In this document: one piece after another, positions 33,921 through 45,224 of the stretch
Layout of the letters: the number at the start of each line of letters is the position of its first letter
Numbering within the stretch: the first letter of the stretch is position 1
DNA from: Fodinicurvata fenggangensis DSM 21160
GTDB taxonomy: Bacteria; Pseudomonadota; Alphaproteobacteria; Kiloniellales; DSM-21159
Assembly: GCF_000686045.1 (NCBI RefSeq)
Contig: NZ_JMLV01000005.1
Location: 62,001-126,000 of the forward strand
Reading direction: 5' to 3'
DNA: 64,000 bases
Made by a program: the position numbers and the translations under genes
Notes under the pieces: generated by a model
Databases searched by the model: none
Told to the model about the DNA's origin: nothing
The model's input: the letters and a program-made list of their open reading frames with translations, nothing else

Positions 33921-35993
33921 ATGCCGAAGCTGACCATCAACGGTCGCGAAATCGAAGTGCCAGCAGGTGTCACGGTCCTGCAGGCCTGCGAGTTTGCGGG
34001 CGTCGAGATTCCGCGCTTCTGCTACCATGATCGCCTGAGTATCGCGGGCAACTGCCGCATGTGCCTGGTGGAGATGGAAAAGGCGCCCAAGCCGATCGCC
34101 TCCTGTGCCATGCCGGCGGGTGACGGCATGGTTATCCATACCGACACCGAGAAGGTCCACAAGGCGCGCAATGGCGTGATGGAATTCCTGCTGATCAACC
34201 ATCCGCTGGACTGTCCGATCTGTGACCAGGGCGGGGAATGCGACCTGCAGGACCAGGCCATGGCTTATGGCTATGACCGCAGCCGTTACGAGGAGAACAA
34301 GCGCGCGGTGCCCGAGAAGTACATGGGGCCGCTGATCAAGACGATCATGACGCGCTGCATCCAGTGTACACGCTGCGTGCGCTTTGCCACCGAAGTGGCC
34401 GGCGTCGAGGAAATAGGCATGGTCAATCGCGGCGAGGACGCCGAGATCACGACCCTGGAGCAGGCCATCGATTCCGAACTGTCCGGCAACCTGGTGGATA
34501 TCTGTCCCGTGGGCGCGCTGACCTCTGCGCCCTATCAGTTCGCGGCCCGGCCGTGGGAGTTGAAGAAGACCATGTCCGTGGATGTGATGGATGCTGTGGG
34601 CTCCAACATTCGCGTGGATTCCCGCAGCGGGCGGGTGATGCGTGTGCTGCCGCGCCTGCACGAGGACATCAACGAGGAATGGATCAACGACAAGACCCGG
34701 CATGCCTGTGACGGCCTGGCGCGCCAGCGCCTGGACCGTCCCTATGTGCGTGGCGACGACGGCAAGTTGAAACCGGCGCGCTGGGACGAGGCCTTCACGG
34801 CCATCCAGGCGCGCATGAAGGCCACGGCTCCGGAGCGCATGGCGGCCATTGCCGGCGATCTCTGTGATGCCGAGTCCATGATGGCGCTCAAGGATTTCAT
34901 GACGGGACTGGGCGTGCCCAACCTGGATTGCCGCCAGGACGGCAGCCGCATCGGAACCGGACCGCGCGCCAGCTACATCTTCAATACGACGATCGCCGGG
35001 ATCGAGGACGCTGATGCCGTCCTGGTGATTGGCAGCAATCCGCGCTGGGAAGCCGCCATGATCAATGCGCGCCTGCGCAAGCGCTTCCTGCAGACGGCCA
35101 TGCCGGTGGGGGTGATCGGCGAACCCGTCGACCTGACCTTCGAAACCCAATACCTGGGGGCTGGTCCGGACAGCCTGGCCGAGCTGGCCGAGGGCAAGAA
35201 CGATTTCGCCAAGGTTCTGCAGAAGGCCGAGCGGCCCCTGATCATCATGGGGTCTGCTGTCTTTGCGCGCCCGGATGGCGAGGCGCTATTGGGCACGATC
35301 CGCCGCTTTGCCGAATCCGTAGGGGCTGTAGGCAAGGATGCGCCCGAAGGCTGGAATGGCTTCAGCGTCCTGCAGCGCGCGGCTTCACGCGTGGGCGGAC
35401 TGGATCTGGGCTTCTTGCCCCAGGAAGGCGGTCGTGACCTGGAAGGCATCCTTCAAGGCTGCGAGGACGGCGAGATCGATCTGGTCTGGCTGCACGGCGC
35501 TGATGAGATCGACACGAAGCGTCTGGGCAAGGCCTTCGTGGTCTATCAGGGCCACCATGGCGATGCCGGTGCGCATCGTGCGGACGTGATCCTGCCGGGG
35601 GCGGCCTACACCGAGAAGAATGCCACCTATGTCAACACCGAGGGGCGTGTCCAACTGGCGCGCCTGGCGGTTTTCCCGCCAGGGGATGCACGCGAGGACT
35701 GGACGATTCTCCGGGCGCTTTCCGAGATTGTGGGCAAGACACTGCCTTATGACAATTTGGGCGAGGTGCGCCAGCGTCTGATCGAGACCAATCCGGTCTT
35801 CGCGGCGGTGGACCAAATTTCAACGGAAAAGTGGTCGGGCTTCGGCGGACGCGGAAAGCCGGACAGCGCAGCCTTCACATTGCCAATTGCGAATTTCTAC
35901 ATGACCGATCCGATCAGCCGGGCTTCCAAGACCATGGCCGAATGCACCGAAGCTTTCATCCTGCCCAAGCAGGATGCAGCGGCAACCGGCTGA
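33921..35993 (+). CDS. nuoG: NADH-quinone oxidoreductase subunit G
   Basis: The 690-residue 75 kDa subunit has an N-terminal ferredoxin domain with the N1b ligands in IPRFCYHDRLSIAGNCRMC. It also has the His/Cys cluster N5 motif HPLDCPICDQGGECDLQ and the N4 ligands CIQCTRCVRF with DICPVGALT. The rest is a molybdopterin-oxidoreductase-like domain without cofactor. The extra N7 cluster motif of E. coli-type NuoG is not seen, as usual in mitochondrial-like enzymes. It belongs to the central nuo operon. Confidence 0.96.
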   Translation: MPKLTINGREIEVPAGVTVLQACEFAGVEIPRFCYHDRLSIAGNCRMCLVEMEKAPKPIASCAMPAGDGMVIHTDTEKVHKARNGVMEFLLINHPLDCPICDQGGECDLQDQAMAYGYDRSRYEENKRAVPEKYMGPLIKTIMTRCIQCTRCVRFATEVAGVEEIGMVNRGEDAEITTLEQAIDSELSGNLVDICPVGALTSAPYQFAARPWELKKTMSVDVMDAVGSNIRVDSRSGRVMRVLPRLHEDINEEWINDKTRHACDGLARQRLDRPYVRGDDGKLKPARWDEAFTAIQARMKATAPERMAAIAGDLCDAESMMALKDFMTGLGVPNLDCRQDGSRIGTGPRASYIFNTTIAGIEDADAVLVIGSNPRWEAAMINARLRKRFLQTAMPVGVIGEPVDLTFETQYLGAGPDSLAELAEGKNDFAKVLQKAERPLIIMGSAVFARPDGEALLGTIRRFAESVGAVGKDAPEGWNGFSVLQRAASRVGGLDLGFLPQEGGRDLEGILQGCEDGEIDLVWLHGADEIDTKRLGKAFVVYQGHHGDAGAHRADVILPGAAYTEKNATYVNTEGRVQLARLAVFPPGDAREDWTILRALSEIVGKTLPYDNLGEVRQRLIETNPVFAAVDQISTEKWSGFGGRGKPDSAAFTLPIANFYMTDPISRASKTMAECTEAFILPKQDAAATG

Positions 35994-36041
35994 CGGGTCA
36001 AGAGTCGACGGGACGACGAAAGGCGACAGGGGAAGACAGAC

Positions 36042-37052
36042 GTGGAAGAGTTCTTGACAGGTTACGCGCTGCCCGTGGGGATCATCCTCGCGCAGATCCT
36101 GGCGATCGTGGTTCCCTTGCTGGTGGCCGTTGCCTATCTGACCTATGCGGAACGCAAGGTGATTGGTGCCATCCAGCTGCGTCAGGGGCCGAACGTCGTT
36201 GGTCCCTTCGGCCTGCTGCAGCCCTTGGCAGACGGGGCCAAGCTCTTCTTCAAGGAAACCATCCTGCCTTCGGGAGCGAACCGGGTGGTCTTCCTGCTGG
36301 CACCGGTGCTCACCTTCAGTCTTGCGATGGTGGCCTGGGCGGTCATTCCCGTGAACGAGGGCTGGGCGATTGCCGACATCAATGTCGGTATCCTGTTCCT
36401 CTTCGCCATCTCCTCGCTGGGTGTCTACGGCGTCATCATGGCGGGCTGGGCCTCGAACTCGAAGTATCCCTTCCTGGGTGCCCTGCGCTCGGCGGCCCAG
36501 ATGGTCAGCTACGAAGTCTCCATGGGCTTCGTCATCATCACGGTGCTGCTCTGTGTCGGGTCACTGAACCTGACCGACATCGTCCTGGCCCAGGAAACGG
36601 TGTGGTTCGCCATTCCGCTGCTGCCCATGTTCGTGATCTTCTTCATCTCGACCCTGGCGGAAACGAACCGGGCGCCCTTCGACCTGCCGGAAGGCGAATC
36701 GGAACTGGTGGCCGGCTATTTCGTCGAGTATTCGGCCATGAGCTTCGCGCTCTTCTTCCTGGGCGAATACGCCAACATGATCCTGATGAGCGCGATGACC
36801 ACCATCCTGTTCCTGGGGGGCTGGCTGCCGCCGCTGGACATTGCGCCGCTCACCTGGATTCCGGGACCGATCTGGTTCGCGCTGAAAGTGGCTCTGGTGC
36901 TGTTCTGCTTCCTCTGGGTCCGCGCGACCTTCCCGCGCTATCGCTATGACCAGTTGATGCGGCTTGGCTGGAAGGTCTTCCTGCCCTTCACGCTCATCTG
37001 GGTGGTCCTGACCGCCGGTGTGCTGGTGGCCTTCGACTGGGTGCCGAAATGA
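36042..37052 (+). CDS. nuoH: NADH-quinone oxidoreductase subunit H
   Basis: The 336-residue membrane subunit (ND1 homologue) has eight predicted membrane segments and lines the quinone tunnel at the junction of both arms. Conserved stretches are [32 protein letters not shown] and [19 protein letters not shown] with its acidic quinone-chamber residues. The start is GTG 36042. The gap of 48 bases from nuoG has no structure of note. Confidence 0.96.
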   Translation: MEEFLTGYALPVGIILAQILAIVVPLLVAVAYLTYAERKVIGAIQLRQGPNVVGPFGLLQPLADGAKLFFKETILPSGANRVVFLLAPVLTFSLAMVAWAVIPVNEGWAIADINVGILFLFAISSLGVYGVIMAGWASNSKYPFLGALRSAAQMVSYEVSMGFVIITVLLCVGSLNLTDIVLAQETVWFAIPLLPMFVIFFISTLAETNRAPFDLPEGESELVAGYFVEYSAMSFALFFLGEYANMILMSAMTTILFLGGWLPPLDIAPLTWIPGPIWFALKVALVLFCFLWVRATFPRYRYDQLMRLGWKVFLPFTLIWVVLTAGVLVAFDWVPK

Positions 37053-37199
37053 GGTGTGCGATGAGCGGCAGCAAAGCGGAAAGGGGCCTTGTGTCCACCG
37101 GGCTGGCGGCTATGGTGTCGCCACCCGTTCACCGGGGGTCTTTGGGCACAGCTTGCAAGGGGGTGTGTCCATCTTGAGCGAGAAAGGTACTTGACGGAG

Positions 37200-37688
37200 A
37201 TGGCTTTCGTCGATCGCACAGCCCGCAGCCTGCTTCTGACAGAACTCCTGTCAGGGCTATGGATGACCCTGCGCTACATGTTCAAGCCCAAGGTGACCCT
37301 GAACTATCCCTATGAGAAAGGGCCCTTGAGTCCGCGCTTCCGGGGCGAGCATGCCCTCAGGCGCTATCCCAACGGCGAGGAGCGCTGCATTGCCTGCAAG
37401 CTTTGCGAGGCGATTTGCCCGGCGCTTGCGATTACCATCGAGGCGGAACCGCGCGAGGACGGCAGCCGCCGGACGACGCGCTACGACATCGACATGACGA
37501 AGTGCATCTACTGCGGCTATTGCCAGGAGGCCTGTCCCGTGGATGCCATTGTCGAAGGGCCCAACTTCGAATTTGCAGCCGAAACGCGCGAGGAGCTTTT
37601 CTATAACAAGGAGAAGCTCATGGAGAACGGGGATCGCTGGGAATACGAGATTGCCCAGAATATTGCATTGGACGCGCCCTATCGCTAA
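37200..37688 (+). CDS. nuoI: NADH-quinone oxidoreductase subunit I
   Basis: The 162-residue subunit (TYKY) carries two [4Fe-4S] clusters, N6a and N6b, bound by [12 protein letters not shown] and [15 protein letters not shown] 37200 is chosen by similarity of the N-terminus ([12 protein letters not shown]) to alphaproteobacterial NuoI; a TTG three codons earlier is better placed relative to AAAGG and could be used. The 147 bases before it contain no gene that I can support. Confidence 0.95.
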   Translation: MAFVDRTARSLLLTELLSGLWMTLRYMFKPKVTLNYPYEKGPLSPRFRGEHALRRYPNGEERCIACKLCEAICPALAITIEAEPREDGSRRTTRYDIDMTKCIYCGYCQEACPVDAIVEGPNFEFAAETREELFYNKEKLMENGDRWEYEIAQNIALDAPYR

Positions 37689-37697
37689 GGGCAGTGA

Positions 37698-37734
37698 GCA
37701 CACCGGCAGCGGAGGCCTCCGTATGCTGGTGTGC
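37698..37734 (+). repeat. Strong hairpin between nuoI and nuoJ
   Basis: GCACACCGGCA (37698-37708) pairs with TGCTGGTGTGC (37724-37734), with one G-U, and an inner GGAG/CTCC extension almost closes the loop. There is no T-run behind it, so it is not an ordinary terminator. It may stabilise or punctuate the long nuo mRNA. Confidence 0.6.
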
Positions 37735-37797
37735 GAGGTTTGACAAGGGGGAAGCAGACGTGCCGAGCACAGGTCGCAAACAGGAAGGGGGAGCCCA

Positions 37798-38412
37798 ATG
37801 GTAGTCCAGGCGCTGGCCTTCTATCTATTTGCCGCCGTTGTGGTGGCTTCGGCCATGATGGTGATCGCCGCGCGGAACCCGGTTCATTCCGTCCTCTTCC
37901 TGATCCTGGCCTTCTTCAACTCGGCCGGGCTTTTCGTGCTGATGGGCGCCGAGTTCCTGGCCATGATCCTGGTCGTGGTCTATGTCGGAGCGGTCGCCGT
38001 GCTGTTCCTCTTCGTGGTCATGATGCTCGACGTCGATGTGACGCAGATCAAGCATGGCTTCCTGCAGTATCTTCCGGTCGGCGTGCTGATCGGGCTGATC
38101 CTGCTGATCGAACTGGCCATGGTTGCCGGGGCCTGGGTGGCCGTTCCCGAAGCCCAGAGCGTGGCGCAGATCCCCTTCTCGCCCGGAGGGGATGTCACCA
38201 ACACCCAGGCTTTGGGCGCAGTGCTCTATGACCGCTATGTCTATCTCTTCCAGGCGGCGGGGCTGATCCTGCTGGTCGCCATGATCGGGGCCATCGTCCT
38301 GACCCTGCGTACCCGTGAGGGTGTGCGCAAGCAGTCGATCTCGGACCAGATTTCGCGCCGGACCGAAGACAGCGTCGAGGTCAAGGATGTGCCGAGCGGA
38401 GGGGGCGTGTGA
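37798..38412 (+). CDS. nuoJ: NADH-quinone oxidoreductase subunit J
   Basis: The 204-residue ND6-type membrane subunit has five hydrophobic segments. The third contains the conserved [16 protein letters not shown] with a pi-bulge-type region used in coupling. The longer periplasmic loop ([21 protein letters not shown]) and the Arg-rich C-terminal tail are alphaproteobacterial features. The TGA overlaps the ATG of nuoK. Confidence 0.95.
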   Translation: MVVQALAFYLFAAVVVASAMMVIAARNPVHSVLFLILAFFNSAGLFVLMGAEFLAMILVVVYVGAVAVLFLFVVMMLDVDVTQIKHGFLQYLPVGVLIGLILLIELAMVAGAWVAVPEAQSVAQIPFSPGGDVTNTQALGAVLYDRYVYLFQAAGLILLVAMIGAIVLTLRTREGVRKQSISDQISRRTEDSVEVKDVPSGGGV

Positions 38413-38723
38413 TGCTGGAAATCGGACTTGGGCATTTCCTGACCGTCGCGGCGATTGTCTTTACCCTGGGAATCTTCGGGATTTTCCTGAACCGCAAGAA
38501 CGTGATCGTCATCCTGATGTCGATCGAGCTGATCCTGTTGGCGGTCAACATTAACCTGGTGGCATTCTCCACCTTCCTGAACGATCTGGTCGGGCAGGTC
38601 TTCGCCCTGTTCATCCTGACAGTCGCGGCTGCTGAGGCGGCGATTGGCCTGGCGATCCTGGTCGTCTATTTCCGCAACCGCGGTTCCATCGCGGTCGAAG
38701 ACATCAACATGATGAAGGGATAG
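38412..38723 (+). CDS. nuoK: NADH-quinone oxidoreductase subunit K
   Basis: The 103-residue ND4L-type subunit has three membrane helices. The conserved glutamates for proton transfer lie in [11 protein letters not shown] and [15 protein letters not shown] 38412 forms a TGATG junction with nuoJ; a GTG one codon earlier is possible. It matches the family length exactly. Confidence 0.96.
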   Translation: MLEIGLGHFLTVAAIVFTLGIFGIFLNRKNVIVILMSIELILLAVNINLVAFSTFLNDLVGQVFALFILTVAAAEAAIGLAILVVYFRNRGSIAVEDINMMKG

Positions 38724-38732
38724 GCGGGCGCC

Positions 38733-40673
38733 ATGGATGTCGCCATTGTATTTCTGCCGCTGATCGGTGCGATTCTCGCCGGCTTCCTCGGACGTTCCCT
38801 GGGGGACCGCGGCGCGCAGCTCGTGACCTGCATACCCATGGTGGTTGCAGCACTGCTGTCCATTGTCGTGTTTTTCGACGTAGCTCTGGGCGGAAACGCC
38901 TATACCACCGAGCTGTTCACCTGGATTGATTCCGGCGCCTTCGAGCTGTCCTGGGCCCTGCGTGTCGATACCCTGACGGCCATCATGTTCTGCGTGGTCA
39001 CGGTCGTCTCCAGTGTCGTTCACATCTATTCCGTCGGCTACATGTCCGACGACAAGTCGATCCCGCGCTTCATGGCCTACCTGTCGCTGTTCAGCTTCTT
39101 CATGCTGATGCTGGTCAGCGCGGACAACTTCGTGCAGATGTTCTTCGGCTGGGAAGGTGTCGGTGTTGCGTCCTACCTGCTGATCGGCTTCTGGTACGAG
39201 AAACCCAGCGCCAATGCCGCCGCCATCAAGGCCTTCCTGGTCAATCGCGTGGGCGACGTCGGTTTCGCACTCGGCATTGCCGGTGCCTTCCTGCTGTTCG
39301 GGGCCGTGCAGTTCGACGCGGTCTTCCCGCAGGTCGAGGACATGGCGGAGACCACCATCAGCATCTTCGGCATGGAGGCCAACGCCCTGACCGCGATCTG
39401 CCTTCTGCTGTTCGTGGGGGCCATGGGGAAATCGGCGCAGCTGGGCCTGCACACCTGGCTGCCCGACGCCATGGAAGGCCCGACGCCGGTGTCCGCCCTG
39501 ATCCACGCCGCAACAATGGTGACGGCGGGTGTCTTCATGCTCTGTCGATTGTCCCCGATGTTCGAGTATGCGCCCATCGCCTTGGACGTTGTGGCCTACG
39601 TGGGTGGTGCCACGGCCCTGTTCGCCGCGACGGTCGGCCTGACGCAGACGGACATCAAGCGGGTCATCGCCTATTCCACCTGTTCGCAGCTCGGCTACAT
39701 GTTCTTTGCCATCGGCGTGTCGGCCTACAGCGCGGCGATGTTCCACCTGATGACACACGCCTTCTTCAAGGCCCTGCTGTTCCTGGGCGCAGGCTCGGTG
39801 ATTCACGCCATGCATCACGAGCAGGACATGCGCAAGATGGGCGGTCTCTACAAGAAGATCCCCGTCACCTATACCCTGATGTGGATAGGCACCCTGGCCC
39901 TGGTCGGCTTCGGGATTCCGGGCGTCACCGGGTTTGCCGGCTTCTACTCCAAGGACATCGTGATCGAGGCGGCCTATGCCGCACAGAGCAGCGCCGGCGG
40001 TTTTGCCTTCGTCATGGGTGTGGTCGCGGCCTTCCTGACCTCTGTCTATTCCTTCCGGTTGCTGTTCCTGACCTTCCATGGTGAGACACGCGCGGATCAC
40101 CATACCTTCGAGCATGCGCATGAGTCGCCGCGCGTGATGGTCTGGCCGCTCTATGTCCTGGCCGCCGGTGCGGTTCTGGCGGGAGCCGTTTTCTATGGAC
40201 CCTTCGTCGGCGACGGGCGCGAGGCTTTCTGGGGCGACTCCCTGCTGGTCCTGGGCAGCATCATCGAGGATGCACACCACGTGCCCTTCTGGGTGAAGGC
40301 CTCGCCCATGATCATGACCCTGCTGGGTCTCTGGCTGGCCTGGTACATGTACATCCGCCGGCCCGAGCTGCCGGGGGAATTCGCGCGCCAGGCCGAGCCC
40401 TTCTATCGCTTCTCGCTCAACAAGTGGTACTTCGACGAGCTTTACGACGCGGTCTTCGTGCGTCCGGCCTTCTGGCTGGCGCGCGGCCTCTGGAAGGGCG
40501 GCGACGGTGCGGTGATCGACGGCCTGGGTCCGGACGGCCTGACCGCGGTCACGCAGAGCCTGTCCCGGCGGGTCAGCCGATTGCAGAGCGGCTATCTCTA
40601 TCACTACGCCTTTGCCATGCTGATCGGCGTCGTTCTGCTGATTTCCTGGTACATCTTCATGGCATTGCGGTGA
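38733..40673 (+). CDS. nuoL: NADH-quinone oxidoreductase subunit L
   Basis: The 646-residue subunit is the distal antiporter-like proton pump (ND5) with about 14 core helices and a C-terminal lateral helix. Key residues of the channel lie in [18 protein letters not shown] (Glu) and [20 protein letters not shown] (Lys, His). The family signature [12 protein letters not shown] and [20 protein letters not shown] are present. It lies 9 bases after nuoK and 7 before nuoM. Confidence 0.96.
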   Translation: MDVAIVFLPLIGAILAGFLGRSLGDRGAQLVTCIPMVVAALLSIVVFFDVALGGNAYTTELFTWIDSGAFELSWALRVDTLTAIMFCVVTVVSSVVHIYSVGYMSDDKSIPRFMAYLSLFSFFMLMLVSADNFVQMFFGWEGVGVASYLLIGFWYEKPSANAAAIKAFLVNRVGDVGFALGIAGAFLLFGAVQFDAVFPQVEDMAETTISIFGMEANALTAICLLLFVGAMGKSAQLGLHTWLPDAMEGPTPVSALIHAATMVTAGVFMLCRLSPMFEYAPIALDVVAYVGGATALFAATVGLTQTDIKRVIAYSTCSQLGYMFFAIGVSAYSAAMFHLMTHAFFKALLFLGAGSVIHAMHHEQDMRKMGGLYKKIPVTYTLMWIGTLALVGFGIPGVTGFAGFYSKDIVIEAAYAAQSSAGGFAFVMGVVAAFLTSVYSFRLLFLTFHGETRADHHTFEHAHESPRVMVWPLYVLAAGAVLAGAVFYGPFVGDGREAFWGDSLLVLGSIIEDAHHVPFWVKASPMIMTLLGLWLAWYMYIRRPELPGEFARQAEPFYRFSLNKWYFDELYDAVFVRPAFWLARGLWKGGDGAVIDGLGPDGLTAVTQSLSRRVSRLQSGYLYHYAFAMLIGVVLLISWYIFMALR

Positions 40674-40680
40674 ACGACCT

Positions 40681-42210
40681 ATGATGAGTTCCTGGCCCCT
40701 TCTGTCCCTGGTCACCTTCCTGCCGCTGGTGGGTGCGGCCTTCATCTTCGCGGCCCGCGGTGATGATGCTGTCGTTGCACGCAATGCCCGCTATGTCGCG
40801 CTCTGGACCTCGCTGATCACCTTCGTGCTGTCGCTGTTCATCTGGTTCGGCTTCGAGCGCGGCACAGCGGACTTCCAGTTCGTGGAAAAGGCCGAGTGGA
40901 TCCCCTCACTCGGGCTGACCTATCACATGGGCGTGGACGGCATCTCGATGCCTTTCGTCCTGTTGGCCACCCTGCTGACTCCGCTGTGCGTACTGGCCAG
41001 CTGGGACGCCATCCAGACACGCGTGAAGGAGTACATGATCGCCTTCCTCGTGCTGGAAACCCTGATGGTGGGAATGTTCTGCGCGCTCGACTTCATCGCC
41101 TTCTACATCTTCTTCGAAGGCGTGTTGATCCCGATGTTCCTGATCATCGGGGTGTGGGGCGGCGCCCGGCGCGTCTACGCGGCCTTCAAGTTCTTCCTTT
41201 ACACGCTGACCGGCTCGGTCCTGATGCTGCTGGCCATCCTGACCATGTACTTCACATCGGGCACGACGGACATTCCGAGCCTGATGGAATACGGTTTCGA
41301 TCCCGCGCTGCAGAACTGGCTGTGGCTCGCCTTCCTGGCATCGTTTGCCGTGAAGGTGCCGATGTGGCCGGTGCACACCTGGCTGCCGGATGCCCACGTG
41401 GAAGCGCCGACTGCTGGTTCGGTCATCCTGGCCGGCGTGCTGTTGAAGATGGGGGCCTATGGCTTCCTGCGCTTCTCTGTGCCCATGCTGCCCCAGGCGA
41501 CCGAGTTCTTTGCGCCGCTGATCTTTGCGCTGTCGGTGATTGCCATCATCTACACTTCACTGGTGGCCCTGGCCCAGACGGACATGAAGAAGCTGATCGC
41601 CTATTCCTCGGTTGCGCACATGGGCTATGTCACCGCTGGCATCTTCACCCTGAATCAGCAGGGTATGGAGGGGGCGATCTATCAGATGCTCAGCCACGGC
41701 ATCGTCTCGGCCGCCCTGTTCCTCTGTGTCGGTGTGGTCTATGACCGCCTGCACACGCGCGAGATCGCGCGCTATGGCGGACTGGCCAACAACATGCCGC
41801 GTTATGCTCTGGTCTTCATGATCTTCATGCTGGCCTCTGTAGGCCTGCCCGGCACCAGCGGGTTCGTGGGCGAGTTCCTGGTCATCATGGGGGCCTTCCA
41901 GCTTTCCAGTTGGCTGGGCCTGCTGGTCGCCAGCGGCATGGTACTCGGGGCTATCTACATGCTGGTGCTCTATCGCCGGGTCATCTTCGGCCAGTTGACC
42001 AAGGACGACCTGAAGGGTCTGCTGGACATCAGCTGGCGGGAAAAGGCGGTTTTCGCACCGCTGCTGATCCTTGCCATCCTGTTCGGGGTCTATCCCATGC
42101 CGGTCCTGGACGTGATGTCCGCCTCGGTGGAGAACCTAATCGAAAACTATCAGCTGGCGCTTGGCGAGGGAGGATCCTCTTCCTTTGCCTGGAACCTGAT
42201 TTCGCGCTAG
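40681..42210 (+). CDS. nuoM: NADH-quinone oxidoreductase subunit M
   Basis: The 509-residue ND4-type antiporter-like subunit has 14 helices. The channel Glu lies in [18 protein letters not shown], and the Lys/His pair in [19 protein letters not shown]. Other typical blocks are [10 protein letters not shown] and [20 protein letters not shown]. Start is one of two adjacent ATG codons at 40681/40684. Confidence 0.96.
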   Translation: MMSSWPLLSLVTFLPLVGAAFIFAARGDDAVVARNARYVALWTSLITFVLSLFIWFGFERGTADFQFVEKAEWIPSLGLTYHMGVDGISMPFVLLATLLTPLCVLASWDAIQTRVKEYMIAFLVLETLMVGMFCALDFIAFYIFFEGVLIPMFLIIGVWGGARRVYAAFKFFLYTLTGSVLMLLAILTMYFTSGTTDIPSLMEYGFDPALQNWLWLAFLASFAVKVPMWPVHTWLPDAHVEAPTAGSVILAGVLLKMGAYGFLRFSVPMLPQATEFFAPLIFALSVIAIIYTSLVALAQTDMKKLIAYSSVAHMGYVTAGIFTLNQQGMEGAIYQMLSHGIVSAALFLCVGVVYDRLHTREIARYGGLANNMPRYALVFMIFMLASVGLPGTSGFVGEFLVIMGAFQLSSWLGLLVASGMVLGAIYMLVLYRRVIFGQLTKDDLKGLLDISWREKAVFAPLLILAILFGVYPMPVLDVMSASVENLIENYQLALGEGGSSSFAWNLISR

Positions 42211-42222
42211 GGGGCACGGACC

Positions 42223-43674
42223 GTGAATATCGGAAACGACATTCTTACCGCTCTGCCGGAGATCTTCCTGGCCTGCAGCGCCATTGCCCTGCTGATGCTG
42301 GGCGTCTTTCGCGGCGAGGGCTCTTCGCGGCTGATCATGACCCTGTCGGTCACGGCCCTCATCGTGACCCTTGGCCTGCTTCTCATGGGCCCGACGCGCA
42401 ACACCTCCGCCTTCAACGACCTTTTCGCCAACGACGGCTTTGGCGATTTCATGAAGATGCTGGTGCTGATCGGGGCGGCGCTCACCATGGTGATGGCGCA
42501 GCGCTACATCGAACGCGAGCAGATGGCCCGCTTCGAGTTGCCGGTCCTGCTGCTTTTCTCCACGGTCGGCATGCTGATGATGATATCGGCCAACGACCTG
42601 ATTGCCCTTTACATGGGCGTCGAGTTGCAGAGCCTGGCGCTCTATGTCGTGGCCGCAATTCGCCGTGACACCCTGCGTTCCTCGGAAGCCGGGCTCAAAT
42701 ACTTCGTCCTGGGTTCGCTGTCGTCGGGCATGCTGCTCTATGGCCTGTCGATGATCTATGGTTTCACGGGCACGACGAATTTCACGACCCTGGCGGAAAT
42801 CTTCGCCAACGGGGGCGAGGTGTCCCTGGGCCTGACGGTCGGCCTGGTTTTCCTGTCGGCTGGCCTGGCCTTCAAGATCTCCGCCGTGCCCTTCCACATG
42901 TGGACGCCCGATGTCTACGAGGGGGCGCCTACGGCCATTACGGCCTTCTTCGCCGTTGCACCGAAGATCGCGGGGCTTGCGCTGTTCGTGCGCGTGCTGA
43001 TGGGCCCCTTTGGCGAGCTCGTGGACCAGTGGCAGCAGATCATCGTCTTCATCGCCGTCGCTTCGATGCTTGTCGGCGCACTTGCAGCCATAGCCCAGAA
43101 CAACATCAAGCGCCTGATGGCCTACAGCTCCATCGGCAACATGGGCTACGCCCTGGTCGGCTTGGCTGCCGGCACGCAGGAAGGCATTCGCGCGGTGGGC
43201 GTCTATATGGCGATCTACCTCTTCATGAATGTGGGCACCTTTGCGGTGATCCTCTGCATGCGGGTGAACGACCGTATGGTCGAGCGCATCGATGACCTGA
43301 AAGGCCTCAGCCGGACCAATCCGCTGATCGCGCTGGCGCTTGCCATCTTCATGTTCTCAATGGCCGGTATCCCGCCACTCGCGGGTTTCTTCGGCAAGCT
43401 GTATGTCTTCCTGGCGGCCGTGGAATCGGGTCTCTATATCCTGGCTGTGATCGGTGTCCTGACCAGTGTGATCTCCGCCTTCTACTACCTGCGCATCATC
43501 AAGGTCATGTATTTTGACGAGCCTTCGGAAGCTTTCGACCAGCCCATTGGGCGCGAGATGGCTGTGGTGCTGACGGCGACCAGTGTTATCGTGCTGCTGT
43601 TCTTCATCATGCCCTCGCCCATTCTCGAAAGCGCTTCGGCCGCCGCCGAGGCCTTCTTCCCCGCTGGGCCATGA
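42223..43674 (+). CDS. nuoN: NADH-quinone oxidoreductase subunit N
   Basis: The 483-residue ND2-type antiporter-like subunit starts at GTG 42223. It contains [17 protein letters not shown] with the channel glutamate, [39 protein letters not shown] with the Lys/His/Asp channel residues, and [14 protein letters not shown]. It completes the 14-gene complex I set. Its stop overlaps the ATG of birA, so the operon continues without a break. Confidence 0.96.
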   Translation: MNIGNDILTALPEIFLACSAIALLMLGVFRGEGSSRLIMTLSVTALIVTLGLLLMGPTRNTSAFNDLFANDGFGDFMKMLVLIGAALTMVMAQRYIEREQMARFELPVLLLFSTVGMLMMISANDLIALYMGVELQSLALYVVAAIRRDTLRSSEAGLKYFVLGSLSSGMLLYGLSMIYGFTGTTNFTTLAEIFANGGEVSLGLTVGLVFLSAGLAFKISAVPFHMWTPDVYEGAPTAITAFFAVAPKIAGLALFVRVLMGPFGELVDQWQQIIVFIAVASMLVGALAAIAQNNIKRLMAYSSIGNMGYALVGLAAGTQEGIRAVGVYMAIYLFMNVGTFAVILCMRVNDRMVERIDDLKGLSRTNPLIALALAIFMFSMAGIPPLAGFFGKLYVFLAAVESGLYILAVIGVLTSVISAFYYLRIIKVMYFDEPSEAFDQPIGREMAVVLTATSVIVLLFFIMPSPILESASAAAEAFFPAGP

Positions 43675-44441
43675 CGGAGAGAGATGCGGAACGGCCTGTT
43701 CGCCTTCCGCCGGCCTACAGGCTTGTCCAGTTATCCTCGGTCGGCTCCACCATGGACGAGGCCAGGCGGCTGGCCGAAGAAGGCGCTGAAGACGGAACAC
43801 TGGTCTGGGCGCAAGAGCAGACAAAGGGGCGCGGCCGGCAGGGACGTGACTGGAGCAGCCCGACGGGCAATCTCTATCTCTCTCTGGTGTTGCGTCCCGA
43901 GTGCGAGCCCTCCCAGGCGGTGCAGCTGGGTTTCGTGACGGCGCTGGCAATCGGCGATGCCATTGGCGCCGTCTCTCCGCCGGTCAATGTAACCTACAAG
44001 TGGCCCAACGATGTCCTGCTGAACAACGGCAAGGTTGCCGGCATCCTGATGGAAACCCGTTCGGGGGCCGAGGGAGGGATCGATCACCTGATCCTGGGCT
44101 GCGGAATCAATATCGCGAGCGCGCCGCTCGATACGCCCTATCGCGCAACCTGCCTGCACAACGAGGGTGGAGGGCAGGTGGACGAGGCGGAAATGCTGGA
44201 GGCCTTTGCGCGTCACATGCTAACCTGGACCAGCCGTTGGCTGGACAACGGATTTGACGCAGTTCGCGCCCGCTGGCTGCAGCATGCCGAGCACAAGGGC
44301 AAGCGCATCGAAGTGCGCCTGCCATCGGAAACGCTTTCGGGAGTGTTCGAGGATATCGACACGAACGGATACCTTCTGCTGCTGCTTGATGATGGCACGC
44401 GGCGGCGTATTTCCAGCGGAAACGTCTTTCCTGCAGGATAA
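43671..44441 (+). CDS. birA: Biotin--[acetyl-CoA carboxylase] ligase
   Basis: The 256-residue enzyme attaches biotin to carboxylase carrier proteins through biotinyl-AMP. The biotin/ATP loop is [16 protein letters not shown] (residues 52-67), followed by [20 protein letters not shown] and GCGINI. It lacks the N-terminal helix-turn-helix of the E. coli protein, so it is a ligase only, not a repressor. The C-terminal SH3-like domain is present. The gene overlaps nuoN by four bases, and its 3' neighbour coaX begins after 3 bases. Confidence 0.95.
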   Translation: MTERDAERPVRLPPAYRLVQLSSVGSTMDEARRLAEEGAEDGTLVWAQEQTKGRGRQGRDWSSPTGNLYLSLVLRPECEPSQAVQLGFVTALAIGDAIGAVSPPVNVTYKWPNDVLLNNGKVAGILMETRSGAEGGIDHLILGCGINIASAPLDTPYRATCLHNEGGGQVDEAEMLEAFARHMLTWTSRWLDNGFDAVRARWLQHAEHKGKRIEVRLPSETLSGVFEDIDTNGYLLLLLDDGTRRRISSGNVFPAG

Positions 44442-44444
44442 GCC

Positions 44445-45224
44445 ATGCTTCTGACCATTGATTCCGGGAACACCAACGCCGTTTTCGCTCTGTTCGAGGG
44501 TGAGCGCCTGGTGGCCCAGTGGCGTTGTTCATCCAACGCGCGCCGGACGGCCGATGAATATGCGGTCTGGCTGACGCAGCTGATGGCGTTGAAAGGCATC
44601 AAACCAAGTGATGTGGAGGGCTGCATCATTTCGAACGTGGTCCCGGCCGCCAGCCGCGAACTGGACCGTCTGGTTTCCAACTACTTCGATTGCAGTGCCT
44701 TTTCCGTGGAAGAGGCGGTCGCCGCCTACAACATTCCCATAAGGATTTCGCGTCCGGAGCAGGTGGGTGCGGACCGCCTGGCCAACGCCGTTGCGGCTCA
44801 CGAGATCTATGGCGGTGCGCTGATTGTGGTGGATTTCGGAACGGCGACGACCTTCGACATGATCGATCCCGACGGCGGTTACAGCGGCGGAATCATCGCC
44901 CCGGGGATCAACCTGTCCATGGATGCGCTCTACAATGCCGCGGCCCGCCTGCCGCGCATTGCGGTGGAAAAGCCCAGGGCCGTGATCGGGGACGACACTG
45001 TTACCGCCATGCAGTCCGGTGTGTTCTGGGGGTATATTGGACTGATCGAAGGGCTTGTTTCGCGTATTCAGAAGGAAAAGGACCAGGCCCACACGGTCAT
45101 CGGAACCGGCGGGCTGGCGCCCCTGTTTCACGAAACGACCGATGCGATCGATCACGTCAATCGTGACCTGACGGTCATCGGATTGCGAATGCTCTATCAC
45201 ACATACAGGAAGGCACCCGCGTGA
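44445..45224 (+). CDS. coaX: Type III pantothenate kinase
   Basis: The 259-residue enzyme phosphorylates pantothenate, the first step of coenzyme A synthesis. The ASKHA-fold phosphate loop is IDSGNTNAVFALF (D6), followed by the pantothenate-site region RPEQVGADRLANAVAA and IVVDFGTATTFDMID, and the C-terminal VIGTGGLAPLF. Type III enzymes need a monovalent cation and are not feedback-inhibited by CoA. Its TGA overlaps the GTG start of the RNase J gene. The nuo-birA-coaX-rnj arrangement is frequent in alphaproteobacteria. Confidence 0.96.
   Translation: MLLTIDSGNTNAVFALFEGERLVAQWRCSSNARRTADEYAVWLTQLMALKGIKPSDVEGCIISNVVPAASRELDRLVSNYFDCSAFSVEEAVAAYNIPIRISRPEQVGADRLANAVAAHEIYGGALIVVDFGTATTFDMIDPDGGYSGGIIAPGINLSMDALYNAAARLPRIAVEKPRAVIGDDTVTAMQSGVFWGYIGLIEGLVSRIQKEKDQAHTVIGTGGLAPLFHETTDAIDHVNRDLTVIGLRMLYHTYRKAPA

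Noticed and set aside
38241-40784. 847-codon open frame on the - strand opposite nuoL
   Set aside because: It mirrors the codon structure of the conserved nuoJ-nuoL genes, is low-complexity (Gln, His, Asp, Gly rich) and has no family motif; it is a shadow frame of high-GC coding DNA.
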